Numbered from the stretch's first letter, positions 16,925 through 26,620 are shown. The stretch: DNA of 64,000 bases from Candidatus Aminicenantota bacterium (GCA_026987025.1 JALSNJ010000040.1:102713-166712), one strand, 5' to 3'. A program made the numbers and translations. The notes: generated by a model not told the origin, from the sequence alone.

Positions 16925-17611
16925 TCAGGGAAAATCTATCCTCAGACCACTCCCTGCCTTCTTTGCCGGGAAGAATTCCCTGAAAATTCTTTCCGCCCTT
17001 TCTCCGCTACAATGGGATGGATAGGCCAGGATGACCCCGGCACCTTTAAGCCTTTCCGCCACCTTCCTTATTTTTTCCTGAGGGTCAGAAAAGAGGTGAA
17101 ATCCTCCCATAACCACCATGGGTTTTGCGAATTTTTCCCGGGCCAGGTATGCGAAGTTTTCTATCCCGGGGTGGGAACATCCTCCCACAAGGAGAACCTT
17201 CTCCCCTCCTTCCACCACCAAGAATTGTTCTGGAACCGGGTGGGGAAGTTCGGGGCCTATCCATATACCGGGACGGATTTCCCTCCAGCCCCTTCCCCTG
17301 ATTACTTCCGCCCCCTTCCTTTTAAGCTCTTCCTCAAATTTATGGCTGAATCCCTCCCCCACATAAACCCTTACGCCGGGACTTTGTTTTACCAGAGGAA
17401 AAAGCCCTGCCGTGTGGTCCCAGTGGCCGTGGGATATAACCACCTCCTTTATCCGCTCAGGAGGCACGGCCCTCTGGAGGTTTTCCATGAAGTCATCCGG
17501 GTCGGAGCCGGTGTCAAAGAGGAGGTCCTCCCCCAGCAGCAGGGCCCAGCCCCACCCGCTTTTCCACCCTTCCTTGGCGGAACGGTTGTCGTATATAACC
17601 GTTATCCTCAT
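16925..17611 (-). CDS. Metallo-beta-lactamase-fold hydrolase
   Basis: A 228-residue soluble protein with the metal-binding signature SHGHWDHT, followed later by GGCSHPGIENF and GGFHLF, as in the MBL subfamily that contains dihydropterin-methyl-aminobenzene-phosphate synthase-like enzymes. Substrate is not evident. The start ATG 17611 lies six bases after an extended -10 box, indicating a leaderless transcript divergent from nrdJ. Confidence 0.8.
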   Translation of the reverse strand: MRITVIYDNRSAKEGWKSGWGWALLLGEDLLFDTGSDPDDFMENLQRAVPPERIKEVVISHGHWDHTAGLFPLVKQSPGVRVYVGEGFSHKFEEELKRKGAEVIRGRGWREIRPGIWIGPELPHPVPEQFLVVEGGEKVLLVGGCSHPGIENFAYLAREKFAKPMVVMGGFHLFSDPQEKIRKVAERLKGAGVILAYPSHCSGERAERIFREFFPAKKAGSGLRIDFP

Positions 17612-17617
17612 GGGAAA

Positions 17618-17626
17618 ATTTTATCA
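17618..17626 (-). promoter_or_regulatory. Extended -10 promoter of MBL hydrolase, leaderless
   Basis: Minus-strand TGATAAAAT, six bases (TTTCCC) before ATG 17611, with no Shine-Dalgarno. It sits back to back with the nrdJ promoter. Confidence 0.55.
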
Positions 17627-17635
17627 TTTTTCCGA

Positions 17636-17664
17636 TTGACAACTAAATATTGCGATGGTATATT
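17636..17664 (+). promoter_or_regulatory. Sigma70-type promoter of nrdJ
   Basis: TTGACA at 17636-17641, a 17-base spacer and TATATT at 17659-17664. A leader of about 26 bases follows with AGGAGGG at 17686-17692 before ATG 17697. The leader is too short for a cobalamin riboswitch. Confidence 0.8.
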
Positions 17665-17696
17665 CTGAAGGCACAACATATTGTTAGGAGGGAAAG

Positions 17697-19790
17697 ATGG
17701 GAATTGAGGGTTTCACCGACAACGCCATCAATATTTTGAAGGCCAGGTATTTCATGAAGGACGAGGAGGGAAATCTTGTAGAAACAAAGCCCTCCCAGCT
17801 GTTCAACCGGGTGGCCACCTATGTGGCCGGGGCGGAGAGGACCAACAAAGCCCGAGATTACTGGAAGAAGAGGTTTTACGAAGTAATGATGAGGCGGGAA
17901 TTTATTCCCAACAGCCCCACCCTCACAGGGGCCGGAAGGGATATGTGCCTGAGCGCCTGCTTCGTTCTCCCCATTGAGGATTCCATTGACAGCATTTTTG
18001 ACGCCGTAAAGTACACCGCCATGGTTCACAAGGAGGGGGGAGGTACGGGCTTTGATTTTTCCAGAATAAGGCCCAAGGGCTCCATGGTGAAAAAGACCAG
18101 GGGGGTTGCCTCAGGTCCTGTTTCTTTCATGAAGATTATTGACGCAGCCACAGAAGAAATAAAGCAGGGAGGGGTGAGAAGGGGCGCCAACATGGGAATT
18201 TTGAGGGTGGACCATCCGGACATTGAGGAGTTCATACAGACCAAGAGGGATGGAAAAAGCCTCACCAATTTCAACATCTCCGTGGCGGTAACTGAAAAGT
18301 TCTGGAAGGCCCTGAAGGAGGACGGGGAATACGAACTGGTGGCTCCCCACACCGGGGAAGTGGTGGGCACAAGAAGGGCCAGCGAGATATTTGACATGAT
18401 AGTGGAGAGCGCCTGGGCCATAGGGGACCCCGGGCTGGTCTTCATAGACCGCATCAACGAACTGAATCCCACCAGGCCCTGGGGGGAGATAAGGGCCACA
18501 AACCCCTGCGGGGAACAGCCCCTCCACGATTGGGAAAGCTGCAACCTCGGCTCCATAAACCTGGCCCGGCTTTACGACCGCAAGAAGAAGGAGTTTGATT
18601 GGGATCGCTTTGCCTATGTGATAGAGACCGGAATAAGGTTCTTAGACAATGTGATAGATGTGAACAAGTTTCCCCTTCCCCAGATAGAGGAGATAACCAA
18701 GCTGAACCGAAGAATTGGTCTTGGGGTTATGGGCTTAGCGGACCTTTTCATCCTCATGGGGATAAAATACGATACCGAGGAGGCCTTGGAGTGGGCGGAG
18801 AAGATAGCCGGGTTCATGAGGGAAAAGGCGGAGGAGCAGACCAGGCTGCTGGCTGAGGAGAGGGGAAATTTCCCCAACATAGAAAACTCCATCTACAAAG
18901 GGGAAAAGAGGAGAAACGCCACCGTTCTTACCATAGCCCCCACAGGGACCATATCAAGGATAGCTGGAACCAGTTCCTCCATAGAGCCTGTTTTCGCCTT
19001 TGAGCTGGTATCCAACATCCTGGACGGAAAGCTCATAGACATCCATCCCCTTTACAAGGAGTGGAAGGATGAGCACCCGGACGAACCCCTTCCTCCTTAT
19101 TTCATAACGGCCCACGAAATTGAACCGGAATGGCACATAAGGATGCAGGCTGCCTTCCAGAAGTATGTGGACAACGCCGTCTCCAAGACCATAAACTTCC
19201 CTAACTCGGCCACCGTGGAGGACATAAAGGAGGCCTACCTTCTGGCCTATGACCTGGGGGTTAAGGGGATAACCGTATACCGGGACGGGTCCAGGGCGGA
19301 GCAGGTCCTTCAGAAGGCCGGCCAGGAGACGAAGCCCGTCCCCAAGGAAAGGCCGGACAGCCTCCCTTCCAGGACCGACAAGATAAAAACTGGTTTTGGA
19401 ACACTTTATGTAACCGTCACCTTCATGGACCAGAAGCCCTTTGAGGTCTTCGCCCAGATAGGAAAAAGCGGCTATTCCACCATGGCCGACGCCGAGGCCC
19501 TGGGAAGGTTGATTTCCCTGGCTTTGCGTTCAGGAATTGAGCCAAAGCTGATAATAGAACAGCTGGAGGGGATAGGAGGCTCGGAGCCCATCTTCTACAA
19601 CGGTGAGATGGTCCAGTCCATTCCCGATGCCATAGCCAAGGTCCTGAAGCGAATAATAGGCGAGGGGGAGATAAACTACCAGGAGAAGGATATGACCGTG
19701 GAGCGGTGCCCCGTCTGCGGATGGCCCCTTCCCGATGAGAAGTGCCCCACCTGTCCCAACTGCGGATGGTCCAAATGCGGTAGCCAGTGA
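17697..19790 (+). CDS. nrdJ: Class II (adenosylcobalamin-dependent) ribonucleoside-diphosphate reductase
   Basis: A 697-residue enzyme that makes deoxyribonucleotides and needs coenzyme B12 rather than oxygen or a glycyl radical. Landmarks include NSPTLTGAG near residue 65, ATNPCGEQPLHDWESCNLGSI with the active-site cysteine and radical loop, PTGTISRIAGTSSSIEP, and a C-terminal TSCPD-like region followed by a zinc-ribbon tail with cysteines in ERCPVCGWP and CPTCPNCGW. No intein or insertion is seen. It stands alone with its own strong promoter and Shine-Dalgarno. Confidence 0.93.
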   Translation: MGIEGFTDNAINILKARYFMKDEEGNLVETKPSQLFNRVATYVAGAERTNKARDYWKKRFYEVMMRREFIPNSPTLTGAGRDMCLSACFVLPIEDSIDSIFDAVKYTAMVHKEGGGTGFDFSRIRPKGSMVKKTRGVASGPVSFMKIIDAATEEIKQGGVRRGANMGILRVDHPDIEEFIQTKRDGKSLTNFNISVAVTEKFWKALKEDGEYELVAPHTGEVVGTRRASEIFDMIVESAWAIGDPGLVFIDRINELNPTRPWGEIRATNPCGEQPLHDWESCNLGSINLARLYDRKKKEFDWDRFAYVIETGIRFLDNVIDVNKFPLPQIEEITKLNRRIGLGVMGLADLFILMGIKYDTEEALEWAEKIAGFMREKAEEQTRLLAEERGNFPNIENSIYKGEKRRNATVLTIAPTGTISRIAGTSSSIEPVFAFELVSNILDGKLIDIHPLYKEWKDEHPDEPLPPYFITAHEIEPEWHIRMQAAFQKYVDNAVSKTINFPNSATVEDIKEAYLLAYDLGVKGITVYRDGSRAEQVLQKAGQETKPVPKERPDSLPSRTDKIKTGFGTLYVTVTFMDQKPFEVFAQIGKSGYSTMADAEALGRLISLALRSGIEPKLIIEQLEGIGGSEPIFYNGEMVQSIPDAIAKVLKRIIGEGEINYQEKDMTVERCPVCGWPLPDEKCPTCPNCGWSKCGSQ

Positions 19791-19823
19791 TAGGGTGAAT
19801 TTGCAAAAATTTTGAAAAAAATC

Positions 19824-19851
19824 TTGACTTTTGGGAAATTTGTAATATTAT
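19824..19851 (+). promoter_or_regulatory. Promoter of the MerR/XRE/cupin operon, leaderless
   Basis: TTGACT at 19824-19829, 16 bases, TATTAT at 19846-19851, then seven bases (TATAGGC) and ATG 19859. No Shine-Dalgarno is present. Drives the operon that runs to 29.9 kb and is a likely site of autoregulation. Confidence 0.65.
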
Positions 19852-19858
19852 TATAGGC

Positions 19859-20635
19859 ATGAAGCTTTTTACCATAGGAGAAGCGGCGGACATAGTGGGG
19901 GTAAGCCCCTCAACTTTAAGGTTCTGGGAAAGGGAGGGCCTGATCAAGCCCCAGAGAACTTCGGGAGGTGCCCGGAGGTTCACCTGGGAACAGGTTAAAA
20001 AGTTGAAGAAAATCAAGGAGCTTAAGGACAGGGGTTCAGGAGCTTACGGCATCAAAAAAATCCTTAAAGACGAGGTCCCTCCTCCCCCGGCAGAAAACCT
20101 TTCCGTAGGGGACAAGATAAGGAGGTTAAGGCAGAGAAAGGGAATGACGCTGCAGGCCTTTTCGGAGAAAACCGGGCTCTCCGTGGCCTTTCTTAGTCAG
20201 GTGGAGCGGGGAAAGGCCAACCTTTCGGTGGCCAATCTCAGGAAGATCGCCGATGCCCTGGGAGTAAACACCCTTTACTTTTTTGAAAGCACAGCATCCC
20301 CCCGCAAGCTCATAAAGGCAGGGGAAAGGAAAAGCCTTCCCACGGATTTCAAGGGTGTGAGAATGGAGCTTCTGGCAGAGGGTCCAACGGCCATGGAGCC
20401 TCACCTTTTCTACATTGAACCAGGGGCAGGGAGCGGCGAAGCCTATTCACATCAGGGGGAAGAGTTCATCTTCGTCCTTGAGGGTAAGCTGGAGATATGG
20501 CTTGACGAGATTGAGCATTACATTCTGGAACCGGGCGATACCCTATACTTCAACAGTTCCTCCAGGCACCGCTGGAGAAATCCCACCAGGAACATGACGG
20601 TGGTCCTCTGGGTCAACACGCCACCTACCTTTTGA
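19859..20635 (+). CDS. Three-domain regulator: MerR helix-turn-helix + XRE helix-turn-helix + cupin
   Basis: A 258-residue DNA-binding protein. Residues 1-70 are a MerR-type winged helix (LFTIGEAADIVGVSPSTLRFWEREGLIKPQR). Residues 82-140 are a second, XRE/lambda-Cro-type HTH (IRRLRQRKGMTLQAFSEKTGLSVAFLSQVERGKANLS). Residues 185-255 are a cupin_2 sensor (GSGEAYSHQGEEFIFVLEGKLEIW, EPGDTLYFNSSSRHRW). XRE-cupin proteins such as PuuR sense polyamine or amino-acid substrates; the added MerR domain gives two DNA readers in one chain. As first gene of the catabolic operon it is the likely local regulator. Ligand unknown. Confidence 0.88.
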   Translation: MKLFTIGEAADIVGVSPSTLRFWEREGLIKPQRTSGGARRFTWEQVKKLKKIKELKDRGSGAYGIKKILKDEVPPPPAENLSVGDKIRRLRQRKGMTLQAFSEKTGLSVAFLSQVERGKANLSVANLRKIADALGVNTLYFFESTASPRKLIKAGERKSLPTDFKGVRMELLAEGPTAMEPHLFYIEPGAGSGEAYSHQGEEFIFVLEGKLEIWLDEIEHYILEPGDTLYFNSSSRHRWRNPTRNMTVVLWVNTPPTF

Positions 20636-20642
20636 GGGAAAA

Positions 20643-22133
20643 ATGACCGCCGCCTACGCCTGGGCCTTCGCCCTCGGGCTCTTCGTTCTTTTTACCTGGC
20701 TGGGAATAAAGTTCTCCAGGGTGGAAAACACCGGGGATTTCCTCCTCATGGGAAGGAGCGTGGGCTTCTGGCTGTTTTTCGGGGCCTACACCGGAGCGGC
20801 CATTGGAGGGGCTTCGGTGGCAGGCTTTACGGGGTACGGATGGAGTCAGGGGTATTCGGCCATGTGGCTCATTGCGGTCTCAGGAATAACGGTCCCGGCC
20901 TTTGCCTTTTTCTTTGCCAAAAAGATAAATGTTTTCGGGAGAAAGCACGGAGCCTACACCCTCTCCGATTTTCTGGCCAGGAGGTTCGGGGAAGAAATAA
21001 GAATACCCACCTCCCTCATTTCCTATCTCAGGCCTGTTTTTATCTCAGGCCTCCAGTTTCTCGCCCTGGGCCTGGTCTTCCAGGTGGGCTTCGGCCTTAA
21101 TCTGAAACTTGGGATTCTTCTGGGGGCAGGGGTGGTCCTTCTATATACCATAACCGGTGGACAGCTTTCCGCTATAACCTCCCAGTGGTTTCAATCGGTG
21201 ATTCAGGGAGGGGGGATGCTTCTCTTCCTTTATCTTGTGGTCAAATACAACGGAGGGATTTCATCTTCTGTCCATAGGATGTATTCGGTCCTTCCTTCCC
21301 ACATGCTTTCCGCCTGGTCCATGGACCTTTCCATTTTATCCCTGTGGATAATTTCCATGGGCCTTTTCTACCTTGTGGATCCCTGGCTCTTCCAGTGGGC
21401 GTACATGGCCCGTTCTGCCCAGACCTCCTTTGACGCCCTGGTGGCGGTTTCCCTTTCCTCTCCCTGGGGGGCTATTTCCTTCCTGGGCGGGATGCTCCTT
21501 TCCGCAGCGGCTCGCTCAGGGGTCCTTTCCTTTCCGGCGGGAATTTCCCCGGACCAGGTTTACCTGCATTTTATAAGCAAAATTATACCGCCCGCCGCTG
21601 GAGGGTTCCTCCTGGTGGCCTTTTTAATGACGGTTATGTCCTGTGCCTCCTCCTTCCTCATGACCGGGGCCACCCTGTTGTTCAACGATGTTATTGAAAA
21701 ATCCCTGAAAAACACCCTTTCGGAGGGTAGGAAAATTCTCCTCAGCCGGGTTTCCGTTCTTATTACGGCCGTTCTGGGGGTGGCCAGCGCCCTGTGGATA
21801 CCCTTTTTAATCCCCCTGTGGATAATGGGACAGGCTCTGGCCATTGCCGGGCTTCTGGTTCCTGTGGGGGCAGCCTGGTTCTGGAGGAGGGCGACCCCCA
21901 GGGCAGCCCTGTATTCCCTGGCTTCAGGAGCCTCGGTGGCCTTCCTCTGGTCCCTCGTTGCATGGTGGAAGAGGGGAGATCCCAACGGTTTCGTCCTTGG
22001 CCTCCATGCCGTCCATGCGGGCCTTGCGGTTTCCCTTCTTGCCATGGTTTTAGCAAGTCTGATTACCCCCAGGGCCTCTGAGGAAATGGAGAGGGCAACC
22101 CTATGGAGGGAAATACCATGGAGCGAAGAATGA
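20643..22133 (+). CDS. Sodium:solute symporter (SSS family)
   Basis: A 496-residue, roughly 13-helix membrane transporter of the SSS family, with GDFLLMGRSVGFWLFFGAYTGAAIGGASVAGFTGYGW near residues 30-70, LSDFLARRFG and TGGQLSAITSQWFQSVIQ typical of the family. It imports an organic solute with Na+. It begins seven bases after the regulator and is followed by a small two-helix protein. Neighbouring aminotransferase, amidase and aldehyde dehydrogenase suggest an amino acid, polyamine or amide substrate. Confidence 0.88.
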   Translation: MTAAYAWAFALGLFVLFTWLGIKFSRVENTGDFLLMGRSVGFWLFFGAYTGAAIGGASVAGFTGYGWSQGYSAMWLIAVSGITVPAFAFFFAKKINVFGRKHGAYTLSDFLARRFGEEIRIPTSLISYLRPVFISGLQFLALGLVFQVGFGLNLKLGILLGAGVVLLYTITGGQLSAITSQWFQSVIQGGGMLLFLYLVVKYNGGISSSVHRMYSVLPSHMLSAWSMDLSILSLWIISMGLFYLVDPWLFQWAYMARSAQTSFDALVAVSLSSPWGAISFLGGMLLSAAARSGVLSFPAGISPDQVYLHFISKIIPPAAGGFLLVAFLMTVMSCASSFLMTGATLLFNDVIEKSLKNTLSEGRKILLSRVSVLITAVLGVASALWIPFLIPLWIMGQALAIAGLLVPVGAAWFWRRATPRAALYSLASGASVAFLWSLVAWWKRGDPNGFVLGLHAVHAGLAVSLLAMVLASLITPRASEEMERATLWREIPWSEE

Positions 22134-22351
22134 GTTTGATTGAAAAAACCTTCGGCAGGCTTACACCTATTAAGGGGGCGGCCTGGATTTTCGTATTTAT
22201 ACTTTTTGTGCTCTTTTATATTTTCTTCTTTGTAAGCTCCCCTGCACTCATGCTTTATCTGGTGGTCCTCACCTTACCCCCCATATGGATAGCCACCATA
22301 ATAGGTGGGACCCTGGAGATGGCAAAAATATTTAAAAGGAGGTTGAAATGA
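22118..22351 (+). CDS. Small two-helix membrane protein, probable symporter partner
   Basis: A 77-residue protein with two hydrophobic helices (AAWIFVFILFVLFYIFFFV; MLYLVVLTLPPIWIATIIGG) and a basic tail. It overlaps the end of the SSS gene and the start of the TonB receptor. Many SSS transporters have such a small companion, which is why a partner role is inferred. ATG 22118 is preferred for its GGAGGG seven bases upstream; ATG 22130, which makes an ATGA overlap with the SSS stop, is the alternative. Confidence 0.65.
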   Translation: MERRMSLIEKTFGRLTPIKGAAWIFVFILFVLFYIFFFVSSPALMLYLVVLTLPPIWIATIIGGTLEMAKIFKRRLK

Positions 22352-25323
22352 GACGAAGCCTTGTGCTTCTGCTGGCTTTGGTTATGGCCTTTGGTTTGTG
22401 GGCACAGAGGCAGACGGGAAGCCTCAAGGGAACCGTAAAGGCCCAGGACGGAACCCCGCTTCCCGGCGCCTCCGTGCTCCTTTCGGGTTCACCCATTTTA
22501 AATCCTATCACATTTCGCACCGGAAACGATGGGATTTTCTTCTTTGCCAATCTTCCCCCTGGAAAATATCAGGTGAAGGTCTCCCTCAAGGGCTTTGATA
22601 CCGTGGTGGTGAAGAACATACTGATAAGGGTGGGTAAAACCTCCTTTCTTTCAGTGGTTCTCAAGCCGAAGACCATGAAGGAAGAGGTGGTGGTGGAGGC
22701 TAAGATGCCCGCCATATCCGTGGAGGAGGCCAAAAACTCCGTGAACATAGGGAAGGAGGTGGTGGAGGACGCCCCCATACAGAGGGACCTCTACGACATA
22801 ATCAACACCTCTCCGGGCATAGTGAGCGATAATGTCCGCTACAGCAGAACCTTTTCAACCCACGGCTCCTCCATAAGGGAGAACATTTACGCCTTTGACG
22901 GATTCATGATGAACGACCCCCGCCACAGCTATCTTTCCACCAACCTTAACTACAATGTTATTCAGGAGGTGGAAATTGAAACCTCAGGACATCCCGCCGA
23001 GGTAGGGGAAGGAAACGGAGCCTATGTTAACATAGTTACCAAGGGCGGAGGAAACAGGCTCAGCGGGGAGCTCAATTTTTACATTATCCCCTCGGGGTTT
23101 TCCTCCGATTCTCCTGGAAGGGGGGCTATGGAGGGGGATGCCTTTGAGCCCTACAAAACCCTCTGGAATTTTGACGGGGGCTTCAACATAGGGGGGCCTT
23201 TAAAGAAAAACAGGCTATGGTATTTCCTCTCCGCCAGGAAACTGGACTGGGCCTACCATGCCCCTGGCTTTGAACCCAGAGTGGAACACCACGAGACGGA
23301 GTTTTTCGGGAAATTGTCCTTTCAGCCCTCTGCGGCCCATCGTTTAGACTGGGCATTGAGTTACCTTGTGAGCTACGAGCCTTACTGGGAGGTTCACACC
23401 GGAGTGGTAATCCAGGGGGACCCTGCATACATAGGCTGGGTCTACGACAGGGACGCCGCCCCTGTATGGGACCACGAGAAGGACTTCATGACCTACCTCA
23501 AGTGGAATTGGAACATAAGCCCCACCGCCTATCTGGATGCCAGGGCGGGCTATATTTACAAGTATTTTCCGCTTTTGATGCAGGAGGGAACCGGATACCG
23601 CCACTACGACATAGGATGGGCGAAGTTCTGGAGGGGATACTGGATGAACGAGGTCTACCACCGGGGAAGGTTCCAGGCCATGGCTTCCCTCACCAAGTTC
23701 CTGGACAATTTCCTGGGAGGAAACCACGAGGTGAAGGCAGGCCTTGAGTTTGAACTTGCCAGGGACGACTGGGATACCTGGATGCCGGAATCCTGGAACG
23801 GCCTTTATCCCGGAGTTTACTGGACGGAAAACGGGAATTACGGCCTCCCCTCCTGGTTCGGGGTGAACTGGATAGGATATTTCACCGCCCGTTCTGTGGG
23901 GACCAAATCCGGCGACAGCGTCCAGAAGGACCGTATGAGAAGGATAAGCGGCTACCTTCAGGACACCTTTAACCTGGGGAAGAGGCTTTACTTTAACCTC
24001 GGAGTAAGATTTGACATGAGCAAGGCCTACATTCCTCCCCAGTCCACCACGGGAAATCCCCGGTGGTATGCCCTTTATCAGGCCGGCATTATCCCTGCCC
24101 CCCACGACCAGTTCTTCGCCCCCAGGAGCATAAACGAGATAAAGGATTACATGAACTGGAAAACCATATCCCCCAGGGTGGGCGTGATCTTTGACCTGCT
24201 GGGAAACGGAAGGGCAGCCCTGAAGGCCTTCTACGGAAGGTATTACTCCTACATGAACCTCCAATACACCTCCAACATAAACCCCATGTATTATCCCTAC
24301 GCCGCCTACTACTGGTACGACCTCAACTTCAACGGGAAGTACGACTTTGACGGTTCCGATTATTATTACATGGTCTATTCCTGGGGAGGATACCTGAACC
24401 CCTTAGATAGAATTGACCCGAATCTCAAGGCTCCCCACACCGACGAGTACCTCCTTACCCTGGAGGGAGAACCCATAGAGGGCCTCAGGCTTTCAGTAAG
24501 CTATATTCACCGCTACGAGAAGGACATAATTGAGGACATAGACATAGCCAGGACCGACCAGTGGTGGGTCCCCATTGAAGTTCACGACCCTGGATACGAC
24601 GCCAAGCTGGGAACCTCCGACGATAAGACCTACACCGTTTACTTCCTGAAGGAAGGGGCCCCGCCAGGCCAGTTCTGGATTACCAACCCTCCCCAGGCCT
24701 ACAGGAAATACGACGGGGTGGAAATAGTGCTTACCAAGCCCTTCTCCCACGGCTGGTCGGTATTCGCCTCCCTTACCCTCTCAAGGGCCAGGGCCACCAT
24801 AGGAAATTCTTTCTACGAAACCAACGGGGTGAGCGTTGCTTTTGATTCCCCCAACTGGATGGTAAACAGGGAGGGTTCGGTCCCAACCCTGGACAGGCCG
24901 GTGGTCCTCAAGGTGGTGGGTTCCTATCTTCTGCCCATGGAAATAATGTTCAGTTTCAACTTCCTCTACATGAGCGGGGTGCCCCTCCAGAGGACCGTGG
25001 TGGTTTACAATCCAGGAATTCCCGGCATAGACCCGTACTTCTACACCGAAGTTCTCTCTGAGCCTGTGGGAACGAGAAGGGGACCCGCCTACAAGAACCT
25101 CAATGTGAGGATGGGAAGAAGTTTCCCTCTGGGTAAAGGGACCCTTACCGTATCCGTGGACGGCCTCAATATACTGGGAAACTCTTACCTCCTCAGGAAA
25201 TACGGCCAGCACCTTACCATACCTCCCGATGCCAGTTATATAGGGATAAATCCCCGCTGGGAAAAGCCCGTGGTGGGCATAGGCCAGAGGGTTTTTGCCA
25301 TAGTGGCCAGCTATAAATTCTAA
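22348..25323 (+). CDS. TonB-dependent outer-membrane receptor with N-terminal carboxypeptidase-regulatory-like domain
   Basis: A 991-residue protein: signal peptide (MRRSLVLLLALVMAFGLWAQ), a CarboxypepD_reg-like beta-sandwich (GTVKAQDGTPLPGASVLLSG, GIFFFANLPPGKYQVKV), a plug domain around residues 125-235 and a C-terminal barrel ending in an aromatic residue (FAIVASYKF). Plan and size match the SusC/oar-like receptors of peptide- or polymer-using bacteria. No SusD partner follows. It lies in an operon with an inner-membrane symporter and catabolic enzymes, suggesting one uptake route across both membranes. Confidence 0.9.
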   Translation: MRRSLVLLLALVMAFGLWAQRQTGSLKGTVKAQDGTPLPGASVLLSGSPILNPITFRTGNDGIFFFANLPPGKYQVKVSLKGFDTVVVKNILIRVGKTSFLSVVLKPKTMKEEVVVEAKMPAISVEEAKNSVNIGKEVVEDAPIQRDLYDIINTSPGIVSDNVRYSRTFSTHGSSIRENIYAFDGFMMNDPRHSYLSTNLNYNVIQEVEIETSGHPAEVGEGNGAYVNIVTKGGGNRLSGELNFYIIPSGFSSDSPGRGAMEGDAFEPYKTLWNFDGGFNIGGPLKKNRLWYFLSARKLDWAYHAPGFEPRVEHHETEFFGKLSFQPSAAHRLDWALSYLVSYEPYWEVHTGVVIQGDPAYIGWVYDRDAAPVWDHEKDFMTYLKWNWNISPTAYLDARAGYIYKYFPLLMQEGTGYRHYDIGWAKFWRGYWMNEVYHRGRFQAMASLTKFLDNFLGGNHEVKAGLEFELARDDWDTWMPESWNGLYPGVYWTENGNYGLPSWFGVNWIGYFTARSVGTKSGDSVQKDRMRRISGYLQDTFNLGKRLYFNLGVRFDMSKAYIPPQSTTGNPRWYALYQAGIIPAPHDQFFAPRSINEIKDYMNWKTISPRVGVIFDLLGNGRAALKAFYGRYYSYMNLQYTSNINPMYYPYAAYYWYDLNFNGKYDFDGSDYYYMVYSWGGYLNPLDRIDPNLKAPHTDEYLLTLEGEPIEGLRLSVSYIHRYEKDIIEDIDIARTDQWWVPIEVHDPGYDAKLGTSDDKTYTVYFLKEGAPPGQFWITNPPQAYRKYDGVEIVLTKPFSHGWSVFASLTLSRARATIGNSFYETNGVSVAFDSPNWMVNREGSVPTLDRPVVLKVVGSYLLPMEIMFSFNFLYMSGVPLQRTVVVYNPGIPGIDPYFYTEVLSEPVGTRRGPAYKNLNVRMGRSFPLGKGTLTVSVDGLNILGNSYLLRKYGQHLTIPPDASYIGINPRWEKPVVGIGQRVFAIVASYKF

Positions 25324-25333
25324 GGAGGTGGAT

Positions 25334-26620
25334 TTGACCCGGCAGCTGCTTGAAAAAAGGGAAAGGTTAATCCCCCGGGGGGTTTACAACACAAACCCTG
25401 TTTTCGTTGAGAAGGCAGAGGGGGCCATAATATGGGGAAAGGACGGAAGGAGATACATTGATTTTGCAGGGGCCATAGGTTCCCTGAATGTGGGCCACTC
25501 CAACCCCAAGGTGGTGGATGCGATAAAAAAGCAGGCTGACAAATTCGTGGGTTCCTGCTTCCACACTTCCATGCACGAACCCTATCTGGAGGTGGTGGAG
25601 AGGCTCCTTTCCCTTTATCCAGGTTCCTTTCCCAAAAAGGGCTTCCTGGTGAACTCCGGGGCAGAGGCGGTGGAAAATGCGGTAAAGATAGCCCGCCATT
25701 ACACGGGAAGAGGAGCCATAGTGGTCTTTGAGCACGCCTTCCACGGAAGAACCCTGCTTACCTTAGCCATGACCTCCAAGGTTGTGCCCTACAAGGCCGG
25801 ATTCGGACCCTTTCCCCCTGAGATTTACCGCCTTCCCTATCCCTATTGCTATCGCTGCCCCTTTTCCCTTTCTTATCCTGAGTGCGGTCTGCGATGCGCC
25901 TCTTACATAGAGGAATTCTTCATTACCCATGTGCGTCCTCAGGAGGTGGCGGCGGTGGTGATTGAGCCGGTTATCGGAGAGGGGGGATTCATAATTCCTC
26001 CCAGGGAATACATGATAAAGCTCAGGGAAATCACCGAAAAATACGGAATACTTCTGGTGGCGGACGAGGTTCAGGCCGGTTTCTGCAGGACGGGAAAGTT
26101 CTTTGCCGTGGAGAACTTCGGGGTTGTGCCGGACATAATCACCATAGCCAAGTCCATAGCCGGAGGACTTCCCTTAGCGGCTGTTCTGGGAAGGGCAGAG
26201 GTCATGGACCATCCCCAGGTGGGGGGGCTTGGGGGAACCTTCGGGGGAAATCCCGTCTCCTGTGCCGCCGCCGTGGCCGCCATTGATTTTGCCTTAGAGG
26301 AGAACCTATGTGGCAAGGCTCTGGGCATAGGGGAGAAGGTAAAGGCGAGGTTCCTGAAATGGAAGGAAAAATTCTCCTTCGTGGGAGATGTGAGGGCCCT
26401 GGGGGCCATGGCCGCCTTTGAGGTGGTAAAGCCCGCAAGCAAAGAACCCGACAAGGAAACCACCTCCAGAATAGTCCAGCTGGCCTACGAAAGGGGACTT
26501 CTCCTCATTTCCGCCGGGGTATATTCCAATGTGATTCGGGTGCTCATGCCCTTGGTAATCGGTGACGAGGAACTGGAGGAGGGGCTTGCTATCTTGGAAG
26601 ATGTAATGGAGGAAATATGA
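25334..26620 (+). CDS. Class III PLP-dependent aminotransferase (4-aminobutyrate-aminotransferase-like)
   Basis: A 428-residue fold type I aminotransferase. Key motifs: FAGAIGSLNVGHSNPKVVD, VNSGAEAVENAVKIARHYTGR, VADEVQAGFCRTGKFFAVE and the PLP lysine K273 in ITIAKSIAGGLPLA. A cysteine-rich insert, YCYRCPFSLSYPECGLRCA, lies in the middle. It would move an amino group, probably from an omega-amino acid, giving a semialdehyde for the aldehyde dehydrogenase downstream. Start TTG 25334 is used because AAGGAGGTG at 25322-25330 precedes it; the in-frame GTG 25328 lies within that site. Exact substrate not determinable; ornithine or racemase-type activity of the same family is an alternative. Confidence 0.85.
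   Translation: MTRQLLEKRERLIPRGVYNTNPVFVEKAEGAIIWGKDGRRYIDFAGAIGSLNVGHSNPKVVDAIKKQADKFVGSCFHTSMHEPYLEVVERLLSLYPGSFPKKGFLVNSGAEAVENAVKIARHYTGRGAIVVFEHAFHGRTLLTLAMTSKVVPYKAGFGPFPPEIYRLPYPYCYRCPFSLSYPECGLRCASYIEEFFITHVRPQEVAAVVIEPVIGEGGFIIPPREYMIKLREITEKYGILLVADEVQAGFCRTGKFFAVENFGVVPDIITIAKSIAGGLPLAAVLGRAEVMDHPQVGGLGGTFGGNPVSCAAAVAAIDFALEENLCGKALGIGEKVKARFLKWKEKFSFVGDVRALGAMAAFEVVKPASKEPDKETTSRIVQLAYERGLLLISAGVYSNVIRVLMPLVIGDEELEEGLAILEDVMEEI

Noticed and set aside
17642..17696. Possible cobalamin riboswitch before the B12-dependent ribonucleotide reductase
   Set aside because: The promoter lies so close that the leader is only about 26 bases, too short for any riboswitch.
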